The notes beneath the pieces are model-generated. The model worked only from the letters and a program-made list of their open reading frames with translations, did no database searches and was not told where the DNA came from. Made by a program: the position numbers and the translations under genes. A stretch of DNA of 64,000 nucleotides, taken from positions 9,047,010 through 9,111,009 of the forward strand of contig NZ_ARVW01000001.1 of NCBI RefSeq assembly GCF_000384315.1. Direction: 5' to 3'. Below are positions 51,216 through 60,658 of the stretch, one piece after another (position 1 is the first letter of the stretch; each line of letters starts with the position of its first letter). Source of the stretch: Amycolatopsis nigrescens CSC17Ta-90 (lineage in GTDB: Bacteria > Actinomycetota > Actinomycetes > Mycobacteriales > Pseudonocardiaceae).

Positions 51216-52681
51216 CGTTCGGCGCCCGCGCTCGGGGTCACCGGCCGCACGATCAGGTCGACCCCGGCGGAGTCCACCACTTCGGCGCGGATCAGCTCGC
51301 CGACCTTGCACTCCCCCGCGTCGACGAGCACGCACTCGCCGTCCACCTCGGGCGCCTGGTGCGCCGCCCGGCCGGTCGGCTCGTCGCCCGTCTCCTCGAC
51401 CAGCACGTCCACCAGCTCGCCGATCCGCTCCTCGGCGCGCTGCGAGGTCAGCTCCTCGACCAGCGACGAGATCCGGGCGACCCGCTCGGTGACCACGCTT
51501 TCGTCGAGCTTGCCCTCGAAGCTCTCCGCCTCGGTGCCGTCCTCGTCGGAGTAGCCGAACACGCCGACCGCGTCCAGCCTGGCCTCGGTGAGGAACCGGG
51601 CCAGCTCGTCCACGTCGGCCTCGGTCTCGCCGGGGAAGCCGACGATCACGTTGCTGCGGATGCCCGCCGACGGCGCGTGCTCGCGGATCTGCTCGATCAG
51701 CGCCAGGAACGACTCGGTGGACCCGAACCGCCGCATCCGGCGCAGCACGGCCTCGCTGGAGTGCTGGAAGGACATGTCGAAGTAGTCGGCCACCCCCGGC
51801 GTGCGGGCGATCGCCTGGACCAGCCCCGGCCTCGTCTCCGCGGGCTGCAGGTAGGAGACGCGAACGCGCTCGATGCCGTCCACCGCGGCCAGCTGCGGCA
51901 GCAGCAGCTCCAGCGCGCGGCCGCCGCCGTGCTCACGACCGAAGTCCTTGCCGTAGGAGGTGGAGTTCTCGCTGACCAGGAACAGCTCCTTGACCCCCTG
52001 GGTGGCCAGCCAGGCCGCCTCACCGAGGATCTCCTCCGGGGTGCGGGAAACGAACGAGCCGCGGAAGGACGGGATCGCGCAGAACGAGCAGCGCCGGTCG
52101 CAGCCGGAGGCGATCTTCAGCGCGGCCACCGGCGCGTCGTCCAGCCGGGTGCGCAGGACGCGCGGACCCCAGCCCTGCTGGGCGTGTCCCGGCACGGTGA
52201 CCTCTGCCGAAGCGGCTGGCCGCTGCACCGGGCTGATCGGCAGCAGGGTGCGCCGGTCGGCGGGCACGTGCGACGCGACCTTCCCGCCGGCCACGATGTC
52301 ACCGAGCCGCTCGGCCAGGTCCGGGTAGTGGTCGAAGCCCAGCACCGCGTCCGCCTCGGGCAGGCTCTCCGCCAGCTCCGCGCCGTAGCGCTCGGCCATG
52401 CAGCCCACCGCGACCACCTTGGCGCCGGTGTCGGCGGCGGCCAGCAGGGTGTCCACCGAGTCCTTTTTGGCCGACTCCACGAAACCGCAGGTGTTCACCA
52501 CGATCACGTCCGAGCCCTCCGGCTCGGTGGCGAGCTCCCAGCCGCCGGCGGCCAGCCTGCCGGCCAGCTCCTCGGAGTCGACCTCGTTGCGGGCACAGCC
52601 CAGGGTCAGCAAGGAGACACGGCGGCCGGGTACGGCACTGGCGGGAGAAGACACGACGCTCAGGGTAGCTGGCGGGGTCAC
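51212..52681 (-). CDS. rimO: Ribosomal protein uS12 methylthiotransferase RimO
   Basis: 489 residues. The N-terminal UPF0004 domain has cluster cysteines in [30 protein letters not shown] and [10 protein letters not shown]. The radical SAM domain has [11 protein letters not shown], and a C-terminal TRAM domain ends ...[11 protein letters not shown]. It adds a methylthio group to an aspartate of ribosomal protein S12. The start may be GTG at 52681 or GTG at 52654. It heads the rimO-pgsA-cinA-clgR chain. Confidence 0.95.
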   Translation of the reverse strand: MTPPATLSVVSSPASAVPGRRVSLLTLGCARNEVDSEELAGRLAAGGWELATEPEGSDVIVVNTCGFVESAKKDSVDTLLAAADTGAKVVAVGCMAERYGAELAESLPEADAVLGFDHYPDLAERLGDIVAGGKVASHVPADRRTLLPISPVQRPAASAEVTVPGHAQQGWGPRVLRTRLDDAPVAALKIASGCDRRCSFCAIPSFRGSFVSRTPEEILGEAAWLATQGVKELFLVSENSTSYGKDFGREHGGGRALELLLPQLAAVDGIERVRVSYLQPAETRPGLVQAIARTPGVADYFDMSFQHSSEAVLRRMRRFGSTESFLALIEQIREHAPSAGIRSNVIVGFPGETEADVDELARFLTEARLDAVGVFGYSDEDGTEAESFEGKLDESVVTERVARISSLVEELTSQRAEERIGELVDVLVEETGDEPTGRAAHQAPEVDGECVLVDAGECKVGELIRAEVVDSAGVDLIVRPVTPSAGAER

Positions 52682-52712
52682 CTGCGGTGGGAAGCGAGGT
52701 CGCGGGCGGAGC

Positions 52713-52718
52713 TAAGTT
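52713..52718 (+). promoter_or_regulatory. -10 box of argA (leaderless)
   Basis: TAAGTT ends 7 bases before the GTG at 52726, which has no ribosome site. This spacing places the first transcribed base on the start codon. Confidence 0.5.
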
Positions 52719-52725
52719 GACTTGT

Positions 52726-53247
52726 GTGTCCCACACCGCGCCTCCCGCACCCGAGAACGTCCGCGTCCGTCGCGCCCGGATCGCGGACGTCCGCAAGATC
52801 AAGGCACTGGTCGACTCCGACGCCGGCCGGGTGCTGCTGGAGAAGGACCTGGTGACCCTCTACGAGAGCGTCCAGGAGTTCTGGGTGGCCGAGAAGGACG
52901 AGGAGCTGCTCGGCTGCGGGGCGCTGCACGTGCTCTGGGAGGACCTGGCCGAGATCCGCACGGTCGCGGTGAGCAAGTCGGCGCGCGGCGAGGGCATCGG
53001 GCACGCGCTGGTCGGCAGGCTAGTCGAGCTGGCGGTCGAACTCGGCCTGCGCCGGCTGTTCGTGCTGACCTTCGAGACCAGCTTCTTCGCGAAGCACGGT
53101 TTCGTGGAGATCGACGGCACGCCGGTGTCGCAGGAGGTCTACCAGGAAATGCGCCGTTCGCACGACACCGGGGTCGCCGAGTTCCTCGAACTGCCCTTCG
53201 CCAAGCCCAACATCCTCGGCAACAGCCGCATGCTGCTGGAGCTCTGA
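52726..53247 (+). CDS. argA: Amino-acid N-acetyltransferase, ArgA-type (short form)
   Basis: 173 residues of a GNAT domain with RRARIADVRKIKALVDSDAG, VQEFWVAEKDEELLGCGALHV, EIRTVAVSKSARGEGIGHALV and the ending KPNILGNSRMLLEL. This agrees closely with the short mycobacterial N-acetylglutamate synthase (Rv2747), which lies in the same neighbourhood. It acetylates glutamate or glutamine as the first step of arginine synthesis. GTG at 52726 is favoured by the -10 box 7 bases upstream. Confidence 0.88.
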   Translation: MSHTAPPAPENVRVRRARIADVRKIKALVDSDAGRVLLEKDLVTLYESVQEFWVAEKDEELLGCGALHVLWEDLAEIRTVAVSKSARGEGIGHALVGRLVELAVELGLRRLFVLTFETSFFAKHGFVEIDGTPVSQEVYQEMRRSHDTGVAEFLELPFAKPNILGNSRMLLEL

Positions 53248-53253
53248 CCGGGT

Positions 53254-54087
53254 TCAGCCCGGCTGGACGGCGTCCAGGATCCGCTTGAGCATCTCCTGGG
53301 TCGGCGCCCGGCAGGTCTGGCTGGTCCGGTCCTTGGTCTCGTTGGTCGGGTCCTTCGCGCCGGAGCGGTCCAGCTTCAGGGTCGCGTTGCCGTCCAGCAC
53401 GGACAGCGGACACGAGGTCGGGTGGTCCCCCGGCAGGTCGAGCACCTGGCGGTCCCAGGCCGCGCGCTGGCCGACGCCGAGTCCCGGTGCCTCCTCATCC
53501 CCGTTGCGCACCCCGGCCTCGAACATGCCGGTCGCTTCCTCGGTACCGGTCGGGTACCCGCGCGGGTCGGTGAGGTGCACCCGCATCCGGAAGACGTAGT
53601 ACTGGTCCGGCGAACCGTCGGTCCTGCTCTCGGACCGGAAGGTGCACTCCAGGTTGATCTCCGGATAGGTCGCGCCCTCGTTGGGGCCGCGGTTGCCCTG
53701 CTTCACCGGCGGCGCCCCGGGGACCGCGCCGGCCACGTCCTGACAGGTCGGCACGTCCGGGTACTTGTCCGGCGGCCCGGCGGGCGACGGCGGCGGAGCC
53801 GCACCCGGCGCGGACTGCTGGGCCTGCGGGTCGAGCGGGTTGGCGCTGTTCTTGTCGTTCTTGTCGTTCTTGTCGTCCCCGGGCAGCAGCACCACCGCGG
53901 CCACCACGCCGAGCACCACCACGACGGCGACACCGACGATCAGCGCGATCATCCCGGTGCTCGGCTTGCGCGGCGGTTGGGGTGGCTGGGGTGCGCCGAA
54001 CCCCGGCGCCGGCGGATAACCCTGGCCGGGCCCGTACGGCTGCTGCGGTCGCGGTGGTTGCTGCGGATAAGGAGGCCCTGGCTGCAC
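53254..54087 (-). CDS. Proline-rich single-pass membrane protein of unknown function
   Basis: About 277 residues. A cytoplasmic Pro/Gln/Tyr/Gly-rich region is followed by one helix (MIALIVGVAVVVVLGVVAAVVLL), a triple DKN repeat, a Pro-rich spacer and an external domain with cysteines in VPTCQDVAGAV, NLECTFRS, SCPLSVLDG and SQTCRAPTQEM. I do not recognise the family. The layout resembles secreted cysteine-containing domains of actinomycete surface proteins. GTG at 54087 is the likely start; the frame further upstream is Arg/Pro-rich and unconvincing. Confidence 0.7.
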   Translation of the reverse strand: MQPGPPYPQQPPRPQQPYGPGQGYPPAPGFGAPQPPQPPRKPSTGMIALIVGVAVVVVLGVVAAVVLLPGDDKNDKNDKNSANPLDPQAQQSAPGAAPPPSPAGPPDKYPDVPTCQDVAGAVPGAPPVKQGNRGPNEGATYPEINLECTFRSESRTDGSPDQYYVFRMRVHLTDPRGYPTGTEEATGMFEAGVRNGDEEAPGLGVGQRAAWDRQVLDLPGDHPTSCPLSVLDGNATLKLDRSGAKDPTNETKDRTSQTCRAPTQEMLKRILDAVQPG

Positions 54088-54284
54088 GGCAGGCAACCTA
54101 CCTCGCCGGCCGTCCGGGCGAACACGGTTAGGCCGAATCGACGCACCCACGGCAGGTGGATATCGGCCGCAAACTGCAGTCGGGAAGAAATTCACCGACG
54201 TTACTACTATTGGGGGTACTGGCGGACTGCCGCGCGCCCAAAGCTGATCACACCCTGACGAACTGATCAGCGAGGGAGCCCATC

Positions 54285-54719
54285 ATGACCACGACGACCC
54301 TGCGCCGCCGCGCCCAACGCCTCGTCGGTGCCGCCGCCGTGACCGCCACCCTGTTCACCGGGGCCGGCGTCGCGCAGGCCGAGAGCATCGAGTCGATCAC
54401 CGACGACTACCTGTTCAGCAAGTCGCTGTCGGAGTTCAGCCAGATCCGGGACAGCAAGCCCTATCCGGACCAGCTGGACTGGTCGTCGGACGCCTGTTCC
54501 TGGTCGCCGGACAAGCCGGTCGGGTTCGACTTCAAGCCGGGCTGCCACCGCCACGACTTCGGTTACCGCAACTACAAGAAGCAGGGCCGGTTCAACGACA
54601 CCAGCAAGAAGCGGATCGACGACAACTTCTACTCCGACCTCAAGGGCATCTGCGGCGGCAACAGCGCCTGCAACGGCACCGCCTGGGTCTACTACCAGGC
54701 CGTCCGCCAGTTCGGCTGA
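54285..54719 (+). CDS. Secreted prokaryotic phospholipase A2
   Basis: 144 residues. A signal peptide (Arg-rich, then AAAVTATLFTGAGVAQA) is followed by a short mature enzyme with the PLA2 active site GCHRHDFGYRNYKKQ (catalytic His-Asp pair) and the calcium-loop region WSPDKPVGFDFKPGC. Four cysteines likely form two disulfides. It cleaves phospholipids at sn-2 outside the cell. GAGGGAG precedes the ATG. Confidence 0.92.
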   Translation: MTTTTLRRRAQRLVGAAAVTATLFTGAGVAQAESIESITDDYLFSKSLSEFSQIRDSKPYPDQLDWSSDACSWSPDKPVGFDFKPGCHRHDFGYRNYKKQGRFNDTSKKRIDDNFYSDLKGICGGNSACNGTAWVYYQAVRQFG

Positions 54720-54738
54720 CCGTCTCCCCAGCTCAACG

Positions 54739-54784
54739 GTCGTGAGTGGAAAGTGTTGTCCCGGCAACACTTTCCACTCACGAC
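54739..54784. terminator. Dispersed palindrome family A, copy 2
   Basis: Perfect 20-base arms starting GTCGTGAGTGGAAAGTGTTG flank the loop TCCCGG. It lies exactly between the convergent phospholipase and ftsK stops. It differs from copy 1 by a compensatory A-to-G / T-to-C change in the arms, keeping the pairing. Confidence 0.8.
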
Positions 54785-54785
54785 G

Positions 54786-57308
54786 TCAGTCTTCGTCGTC
54801 GGGGGGCGGGGAGTCACCGCCGCGGATCAGGTACAGCACGCTGTCCAGCTCTTCCGGCTTGATCAGCACGTCGCGGGCCTTGGAGCCTTCGGACGGGCCG
54901 ACCACTCCCCTGCTCTCCAGCAGGTCCATCAGGCGGCCGGCCTTGGCGAACCCGACCCGGAGCTTGCGCTGCAGCATCGAGGTGGAGCCGAACTGCGAGG
55001 TGACGATCAGCTCCGCGGCCTGGAGCAGCACATCGAGATCGTCCCCGATATCCGAGTCGATCTCCTTCTTCTCCCCGGCCTTCTGCGCGGTGACCCCGTC
55101 CGCGTACTCGGGCTGCGCCTGGTCCTTGGTGAAGTTGACGATCGCGGAGATCTCGTCGTCGCCGACGAACGCGCCCTGGATCCGGACCGGCTTGCCCGCG
55201 CCCATCGGCAGGTACAGCGCGTCGCCCATGCCGATCAGCTTCTCGGCACCCGGCTGGTCCAGGATGACCCGCGAGTCGGTCAGCGAGGAGGTGGCGAACG
55301 CCAGCCGTGAGGGCACGTTGGTCTTGATCAGGCCGGTGACCACGTCCACCGAGGGCCGCTGGGTGGCCAGCACCAGGTGGATTCCGGCGGCGCGGGCCTT
55401 CTGGGTGATCCGCACGATCGCGTCCTCCACGTCGCGCGGCGCGGTCATCATCAGGTCGGCCAGCTCGTCCACGATGGCCATGATGTACGGGTACGGCCGG
55501 TACTCGCGCTCGCTGCCCGGCGGCGCGGAGATCTCCCCGGACTTGACCTTCTTGTTGAAGTCGTCGATGTGTCGCACCCGGTTGGCCTGCATGTCCTGAT
55601 AGCGCTGCTCCATCTCCTCGACCAGCCAGGCCAGCGCGGCGGCCGCCTTCTTCGGCTGGGTGATGATGGGCGTGATCAGGTGCGGGATGCCCTCGTACGG
55701 CGTCAGCTCGACCATCTTCGGGTCGATCAGGATCATCCGGCATTCTTCCGGGGTCGCCCGCGCGAGCAGCGACACCAGCATCGAGTTGACGAAGCTGGAC
55801 TTACCGGAACCGGTGGAACCGGCCACCAGCAGGTGCGGCATCTTGGTCAGGTTCGCGGTGACGAAATGGCCCTCGATGTCCTTGCCGAGGCCGATCACCA
55901 TCGGGTGGTTGTCCTTGACCGCCTTGGGCGAACGCAGCACGTCGCCGAGCCGGACCATCTCGCGGTCCGAGTTCGGCACCTCGATGCCCACCGCGGACTT
56001 GCCAGGGATGGGCGCGAGCAGCCGCACGTTGTCGGTGGCCACCGCGTACGCGATGTTCTTGGTCAGCGCGGTGATCTTCTCCACCTTCACGCCGGGCCCG
56101 AGCTCCACCTCGTACCGGGTGACCGTGGGGCCCCGGGTAAACCCGGTGACCTGCGCGTCCACATTGAACTGCTCGAGCACGCCGGTGATCGCCTCGATCA
56201 TCGCGTCGTTGGCCTTGCTGCGGGTCTTCGGCGCGTCGCCGAGCGTCAGCAGCTCCGCCGAAGGCAGCCGGTAGTCGCCCTCGACCGTGCGGGTGAGAGC
56301 GAGCGCGGTCTGCTCGGCCTTGCGCGGCTTCTGCTCGGGCACCTCCGCCGGCCGGACCTTCGGCGGCTTCGGCTTGGCCGGCGGCTCGGCCACCGGCTCC
56401 GGCGTGAGGGCTTCGGCGGCGTCCTCAGCCCCGGTACCGGCGCTGGCCTGGCGCCGGCGCGACGGCTTGCGCAGCCGCACCGAGGCGGGATCGGCCTCGG
56501 TGACCGCGTCCCGCTCGTCGGCGATCGCCTGCCGCTCGGCGGCCGCGGCCTCGCGTTCCTCCTCGGACAGTCCCCATTCCCGCAGCCGCTGCGGGATCTG
56601 CCGCACCGGCGTCCCGCTGAACACCAGCACCCCGTAGCCGAGCGCGAGGAACAGCAGCGGCACCGCGACCCAGCTGGTCACGCCCCTGGCCAGCAGGCCA
56701 CCGACGAGGTAGCCGAAGAAGCCGCCGGCGTACATCTGGTCGTCGTGCGTTTCCGGCAGCCGGTTGAACAGGTGCAGCAGGCCGAGCAGGGACAGCACCA
56801 CCAGCAACGTGCCGATCACCATCCGCGGCCGGGTTTCCGGTTGCGGCTCGGTGCGCATCAGCGCGATCGCGGCCACGAACAGGGCCAGCGGCAGGGTCAC
56901 CGCACCAGCCCCGAACACCGTGCGCGCGCCGATCTGCACCCAGCCGCCGATCGGGCCCGCCGCCTGCCACCAGACCCCGGCGGCAGCGATCACCGCGACC
57001 GCGATCAGCGCCAGCGCCAGCCCGTCCCGGCGGTGCTCGGCCTCCAGCTCACGGCTTCGCCCGACCGTTCTGGCCAGCCCGCCGACCCCTTTGGCCAGCA
57101 GGTTCCAGCCGCCGCGGATACCGCGGCTGAACGTGTTGGAGGACTTGCGCCGCGAGCGGGCGGCCGGTTTGCGGGCGGGTGCCCTGGTGGCGCCGGAACG
57201 TGGCCTGGCGGTGCTGCGGCCCTTGCGCGCCGGCCCCTTGCCGCCGCTGCCACCACTGCCGCCGCTTTTCGCCGTGCCCCGTCTGGTTGTCGCCGACCCG
57301 CTAGCCAT
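54786..57308 (-). CDS. ftsK: DNA translocase FtsK
   Basis: 840 residues. A basic N-terminal tail and four membrane helices (from [18 protein letters not shown] to about residue 240) are followed by a Pro/Lys-rich linker and the motor domain, with Walker [20 protein letters not shown] and Walker [15 protein letters not shown]. The C-terminal gamma winged helix ([32 protein letters not shown]) binds KOPS-type sites. It pumps chromosome ends through the septum. Length is normal for actinomycetes. Confidence 0.96.
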   Translation of the reverse strand: MASGSATTRRGTAKSGGSGGSGGKGPARKGRSTARPRSGATRAPARKPAARSRRKSSNTFSRGIRGGWNLLAKGVGGLARTVGRSRELEAEHRRDGLALALIAVAVIAAAGVWWQAAGPIGGWVQIGARTVFGAGAVTLPLALFVAAIALMRTEPQPETRPRMVIGTLLVVLSLLGLLHLFNRLPETHDDQMYAGGFFGYLVGGLLARGVTSWVAVPLLFLALGYGVLVFSGTPVRQIPQRLREWGLSEEEREAAAAERQAIADERDAVTEADPASVRLRKPSRRRQASAGTGAEDAAEALTPEPVAEPPAKPKPPKVRPAEVPEQKPRKAEQTALALTRTVEGDYRLPSAELLTLGDAPKTRSKANDAMIEAITGVLEQFNVDAQVTGFTRGPTVTRYEVELGPGVKVEKITALTKNIAYAVATDNVRLLAPIPGKSAVGIEVPNSDREMVRLGDVLRSPKAVKDNHPMVIGLGKDIEGHFVTANLTKMPHLLVAGSTGSGKSSFVNSMLVSLLARATPEECRMILIDPKMVELTPYEGIPHLITPIITQPKKAAAALAWLVEEMEQRYQDMQANRVRHIDDFNKKVKSGEISAPPGSEREYRPYPYIMAIVDELADLMMTAPRDVEDAIVRITQKARAAGIHLVLATQRPSVDVVTGLIKTNVPSRLAFATSSLTDSRVILDQPGAEKLIGMGDALYLPMGAGKPVRIQGAFVGDDEISAIVNFTKDQAQPEYADGVTAQKAGEKKEIDSDIGDDLDVLLQAAELIVTSQFGSTSMLQRKLRVGFAKAGRLMDLLESRGVVGPSEGSKARDVLIKPEELDSVLYLIRGGDSPPPDDED

Positions 57309-57428
57309 GGGTTCTACGGTAACCGCCGAGGACGTTTCGTCACATCTGCCACTCGCAGCACACCGGAAACATTTGTCACCCTGGCGCCTTCGGGAACCAC
57401 CCGAACGGGCTCATGCGATGCTTTGCCC

Positions 57429-58241
57429 ATGTTCGCGCTGCACCGGGATGAGAACTCGCCGACACGCCGGACGCCGGCGATCTGGCGGACCATGCTGAAC
57501 ATCGATCGCGGGCTGGTCAACGTGCTCGGCAGGCTCCGGGTGACCGGCAGAGTGCCCGCCGAGCTGCGGAAACGCCCACTGCTGATGACCGCCAACCACA
57601 TCGGCGTGTTCGACGCCTTCGTGCTGATGGCGGCCTGCAAGCGGATCGGCATCAACCCGCGGTTCCTGCTGGCGGGCGGGCTGCTGGACGCCCCGGTGCT
57701 CGGTCCGGCGCTGCGCGCCAGCGGGCACCTGCGGATCGACCGCGGCAAGGCGGACGCGGTCGGCCAGTTCGCGCAGGCGGTGGAGGCGCTGCGGGACACC
57801 GCCGAGCCGATCATCGTGTACCCCGAGGGCCGGATCAGCCACGACCCCGGCCTGTGGCCCGAGCGCGGCAAGACCGGCGCGGCCAGGCTCGCGCTGGCCG
57901 CGAACGTGCCGGTGGTGCCGATCAGCCAGTGGGGCGCGCACGAGGCCGTCTACTGGGGCACGGAAAAGGTGAACGGCCCGGCGGACGTGCTGCCGCTGGT
58001 CCGGTCCGGGCTGACGTCGCCGGTGCGACGCCCGATCTTCCGGGTGCACTTCGGTGAGCCGGTCGACCTGTCCGGTGTCGAGCCGGAGCGGCCCGGCGCC
58101 GGGGTGCGGGCGCACGCGAAGATCATGCAGGCGATCACCGCCGGCCTCGTCCCGCTGCGGGCCGCCGAGCCGGACGTGCCGCGCTTCCACGACCCGACCC
58201 GCCCCACCGACACCGTCAGCCCCTGGCGCCCCGGCAAATAG
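57429..58241 (+). CDS. 1-acyl-sn-glycerol-3-phosphate acyltransferase-like protein (PlsC)
   Basis: 270 residues. The acyltransferase motif is visible as LLMTANHIGVFDAFVL (NHxxxxD form), with the second motif IIVYPEGRISHDPGLWPERGKTGAARLAL and a proline-rich P-V-V-P-I step. It probably moves an acyl chain onto lysophosphatidate or a related lipid. ATG at 57429; the region before it holds no ribosome site. Confidence 0.87.
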   Translation: MFALHRDENSPTRRTPAIWRTMLNIDRGLVNVLGRLRVTGRVPAELRKRPLLMTANHIGVFDAFVLMAACKRIGINPRFLLAGGLLDAPVLGPALRASGHLRIDRGKADAVGQFAQAVEALRDTAEPIIVYPEGRISHDPGLWPERGKTGAARLALAANVPVVPISQWGAHEAVYWGTEKVNGPADVLPLVRSGLTSPVRRPIFRVHFGEPVDLSGVEPERPGAGVRAHAKIMQAITAGLVPLRAAEPDVPRFHDPTRPTDTVSPWRPGK

Positions 58242-58307
58242 CCGGCTTCTTGCCCTACCTGTCCGGATGGTGGGACGGGAGCGAGCGGGCGCCTAGAGTC
58301 GGGGCGC

Positions 58308-58919
58308 GTGAGCACCCGCATTCTCGTCGTGTACTACAGCGCCACCGGGAACACCGCGAAACTGGCCGCCGCACTGGCCGGGGGCGCGGCCGAGGCCGGT
58401 GCGGAGGTCCGGCTGCGCACGGTGGCCGAGACCGCCCCCGCCGAGGCGATCGCGAGCAACCCTCGCTGGCAGGCGCATGTGCACAGCGCACCGGCCGTGG
58501 AACTGGCCACTTTGGACGATCTGGAGTGGGCGGACGGGTTCGCCGCGGGCAGCCCGACCCGGTTCGGCGGTCCGGCCAGCCAGCTCAAGTCCTATTTGGA
58601 CACCACCGGCGGCCTGTGGGCGAAGGGCAGGCTGGTGAACAAGGTGGCCACCTCGTTCACCACCTCCTCCACCGCGCACGGCGGGCTGGAGTCGACCGTG
58701 CTGGCCACCAACAACATCTTCTACCACTGGGGCGCGATCGTGCTGCCGCTCGGCTACACCGACCCGCACCTGATGGAGTCCGGCAACCCGTACGGCGGTT
58801 CCTTCGTGTCCAGGAAGTCGGCCGCGCCGGACGAGACCGCGCTGCGGGCGCTGCACCTTCAAGGTAACCGGCTCGCGCAGATCGCCGGTTATGTGGCGGC
58901 CGGCATCCGCGGCGGCTAA
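58308..58919 (+). CDS. wrbA: NAD(P)H:quinone oxidoreductase, WrbA type flavoprotein
   Basis: 203 residues of flavodoxin fold. The FMN phosphate loop is ILVVYYSATGNTAKLAAAL, followed by DGFAAGSPTRFGGPASQLKSYLD and TSSTAHGGLESTVLA, typical of WrbA. It reduces quinones by two electrons and protects against redox stress. A TAGAGT -10 box at 58294-58299 ends 8 bases before the GTG, suggesting a leaderless transcript. Confidence 0.92.
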   Translation: MSTRILVVYYSATGNTAKLAAALAGGAAEAGAEVRLRTVAETAPAEAIASNPRWQAHVHSAPAVELATLDDLEWADGFAAGSPTRFGGPASQLKSYLDTTGGLWAKGRLVNKVATSFTTSSTAHGGLESTVLATNNIFYHWGAIVLPLGYTDPHLMESGNPYGGSFVSRKSAAPDETALRALHLQGNRLAQIAGYVAAGIRGG

Positions 58920-58961
58920 ACCGAGTGCGCCCACCTGCCACGACGGCATACTGTCGAGGAC

Positions 58962-59948
58962 GTGGCCACCGAAACCTCCGCCGGCGCACCACCGTTCGTC
59001 TCACATCGCGGACGCGGCACCGCGCTGATCGTCGCCGCTTCGTTCTGCTTCGGCAGCTCGGGGGTGCTCGGCAAGCCGGCGATGCTCGCCGGGCTCTCCC
59101 CGGAACAGGTGGCCGCGGTCCGGATCGGCCTGTCCGCGCTGGTGCTGCTGACCGGCGTCCTGCTGTTCCGGCCCGGCCTGCTGCGGGTGCGCAAGGGCGA
59201 GTGGCCGCTGCTGCTCGGGTTCGGCCTGCTCGGCGTGGCCGGGGTGCAGCTGTGCTACTTCATCTCCGCGTCCAGGCTGCCGGTCGGCATCGCGATCCTG
59301 CTGGAGTTCACCTCGCCGGTGCTGATCGCGCTCTGGGTCCGGTTCGGCCGCCGGACCAAACTGCCCGGACTGATGTGGTGCGGGATCGTGCTGGCCATGC
59401 TCGGCCTTGCCATGGTCGCCCAGGTCTGGGCTGGCCTGCGGCTGGACGCGCTCGGTCTGCTCGCCGGGCTCGGCGCCGCGGTCTGCTCGGCCGCCTACTT
59501 CCTGCTCGGCGAGCGCGGGGTGGCCACCAGGGACCCGATCGGCATGGTCACCTGGGGCATGCTGATCGGCGCGGTGGCGGTCTGCGCGGTGGCGCCGCCC
59601 TGGACGCTGCCGTCCGGCGTGCTGTCCGCGCCCGCGGAGTTCGGCCGGTGGCAGCCACCGGTGTGGGCGCTGCTGGTCGCGGTCGCGCTGGTGTCCACCG
59701 TGCTGGCCTACCTGATCGGCATCCTGGCCCTGCGGCATCTGCCGGCGGCGGTGGCGAGCGTGCTCGGCCTGCTCGAACCGCTGGTGGCCACCGGCGCCGC
59801 CTGGCTGCTGATCGGCGAGGCACTGACCTGGCCGCAGCTGGTGGGCGCCGCGGTGCTGCTGGGCGGCGCGCTGATCGTGCAGCTCAACTCGCCGGGCAAG
59901 CAGCAGTTGGGCGAGCCGCTGCCGCCGGCGCCGCTCAGCCGGTCCTGA
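58962..59948 (+). CDS. EamA (DMT) family transporter
   Basis: 328 residues with ten hydrophobic segments in two EamA repeats: the first starts GTALIVAASFCFGSSGVLGKP, the second LLAGLGAAVCSAAYFLLGERG. Conserved text such as SRLPVGIAILLEFTSPVLIAL is present. It probably exports small metabolites; the substrate is unknown. TACTGT at 58949-58954 lies 7 bases before the GTG start. The 3' end overlaps the convergent DUF305 gene by 14 bases. Confidence 0.9.
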   Translation: MATETSAGAPPFVSHRGRGTALIVAASFCFGSSGVLGKPAMLAGLSPEQVAAVRIGLSALVLLTGVLLFRPGLLRVRKGEWPLLLGFGLLGVAGVQLCYFISASRLPVGIAILLEFTSPVLIALWVRFGRRTKLPGLMWCGIVLAMLGLAMVAQVWAGLRLDALGLLAGLGAAVCSAAYFLLGERGVATRDPIGMVTWGMLIGAVAVCAVAPPWTLPSGVLSAPAEFGRWQPPVWALLVAVALVSTVLAYLIGILALRHLPAAVASVLGLLEPLVATGAAWLLIGEALTWPQLVGAAVLLGGALIVQLNSPGKQQLGEPLPPAPLSRS

Positions 59949-60525
59949 GCTTTTCCAGCTCGGCGATCTCGGCCTGCTGCGCCATCAGCACCCGGCGGGC
60001 CAGGTCCACCGCCTCCGGGTTCACGCCCTCGGCGATCTGCTTGTTCGCCATCGACACCGAACCCTGGTGATGCTTGATCATCAGCTCCGCGAACAGCCGG
60101 TCGAACTCGGCGCCGGTCGCCGAACGCAGCCGGCCCACCTCGGTTTCGGAGAGCTTCCCCGTGGGGCTGCCGTGGTCGATGCCCGGGTCCTCCGGCGCGG
60201 GCTGGCCCCAGTTCTCCAGCAGCTTGGACAGCTCGGCCACCTGTGGCTCATCCGCCTCTTCGATCCGGGCGGCCACCGCCTTCACCCCGGGACCGACCGC
60301 CTGCGCGCCGGCATGGGCGGCGATTTCCAGCGCCTGCTGGTGATGCGGGATCAGCTGCGTCGCGAACGCCACGTCGACCGGGTTGAACCCGCTCACGCCC
60401 GGAGATGGGGGCGAAGCGTCCGGCACGGCCGCGCCAGGGGCGTCCGATCCCGCGCAGCCGGCCAGCATGAGAGCGGCCGCAGTGACCAGCACCCCGGAAC
60501 TCAGCGTCGTGTTCTTGCGCACCAT
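59935..60525 (-). CDS. DUF305 lipoprotein
   Basis: 196 residues. The signal peptide ends in a lipobox (AAALMLAGCAG). The DUF305 domain shows its paired His motifs in TQLIPHHQQALEIAAHAG and LMIKHHQGSVSMANK, with a four-helix ferritin-like look. These proteins may bind metal; the role is unknown. It is convergent with the EamA gene and divergent from the permease gene. Confidence 0.9.
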   Translation of the reverse strand: MVRKNTTLSSGVLVTAAALMLAGCAGSDAPGAAVPDASPPSPGVSGFNPVDVAFATQLIPHHQQALEIAAHAGAQAVGPGVKAVAARIEEADEPQVAELSKLLENWGQPAPEDPGIDHGSPTGKLSETEVGRLRSATGAEFDRLFAELMIKHHQGSVSMANKQIAEGVNPEAVDLARRVLMAQQAEIAELEKLRTG

Positions 60526-60658
60526 CGCGCTAGATTCGCAGAACGGACACCTCCGCCGGGCACGGGGGTACCCCTGCCGGCCGCCCCCTTTCGCGGACTC
60601 GCTCGCGATGTAAGAATCCCGCGATCTTGATCAACGGCGGGCACCCGGAGGGACCAGC

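Noticed and set aside
55377..58241. 954-codon plus-strand frame
   Set aside because: Its first two thirds are the reverse shadow of ftsK; only the part from 57429 (acyltransferase) is coding.
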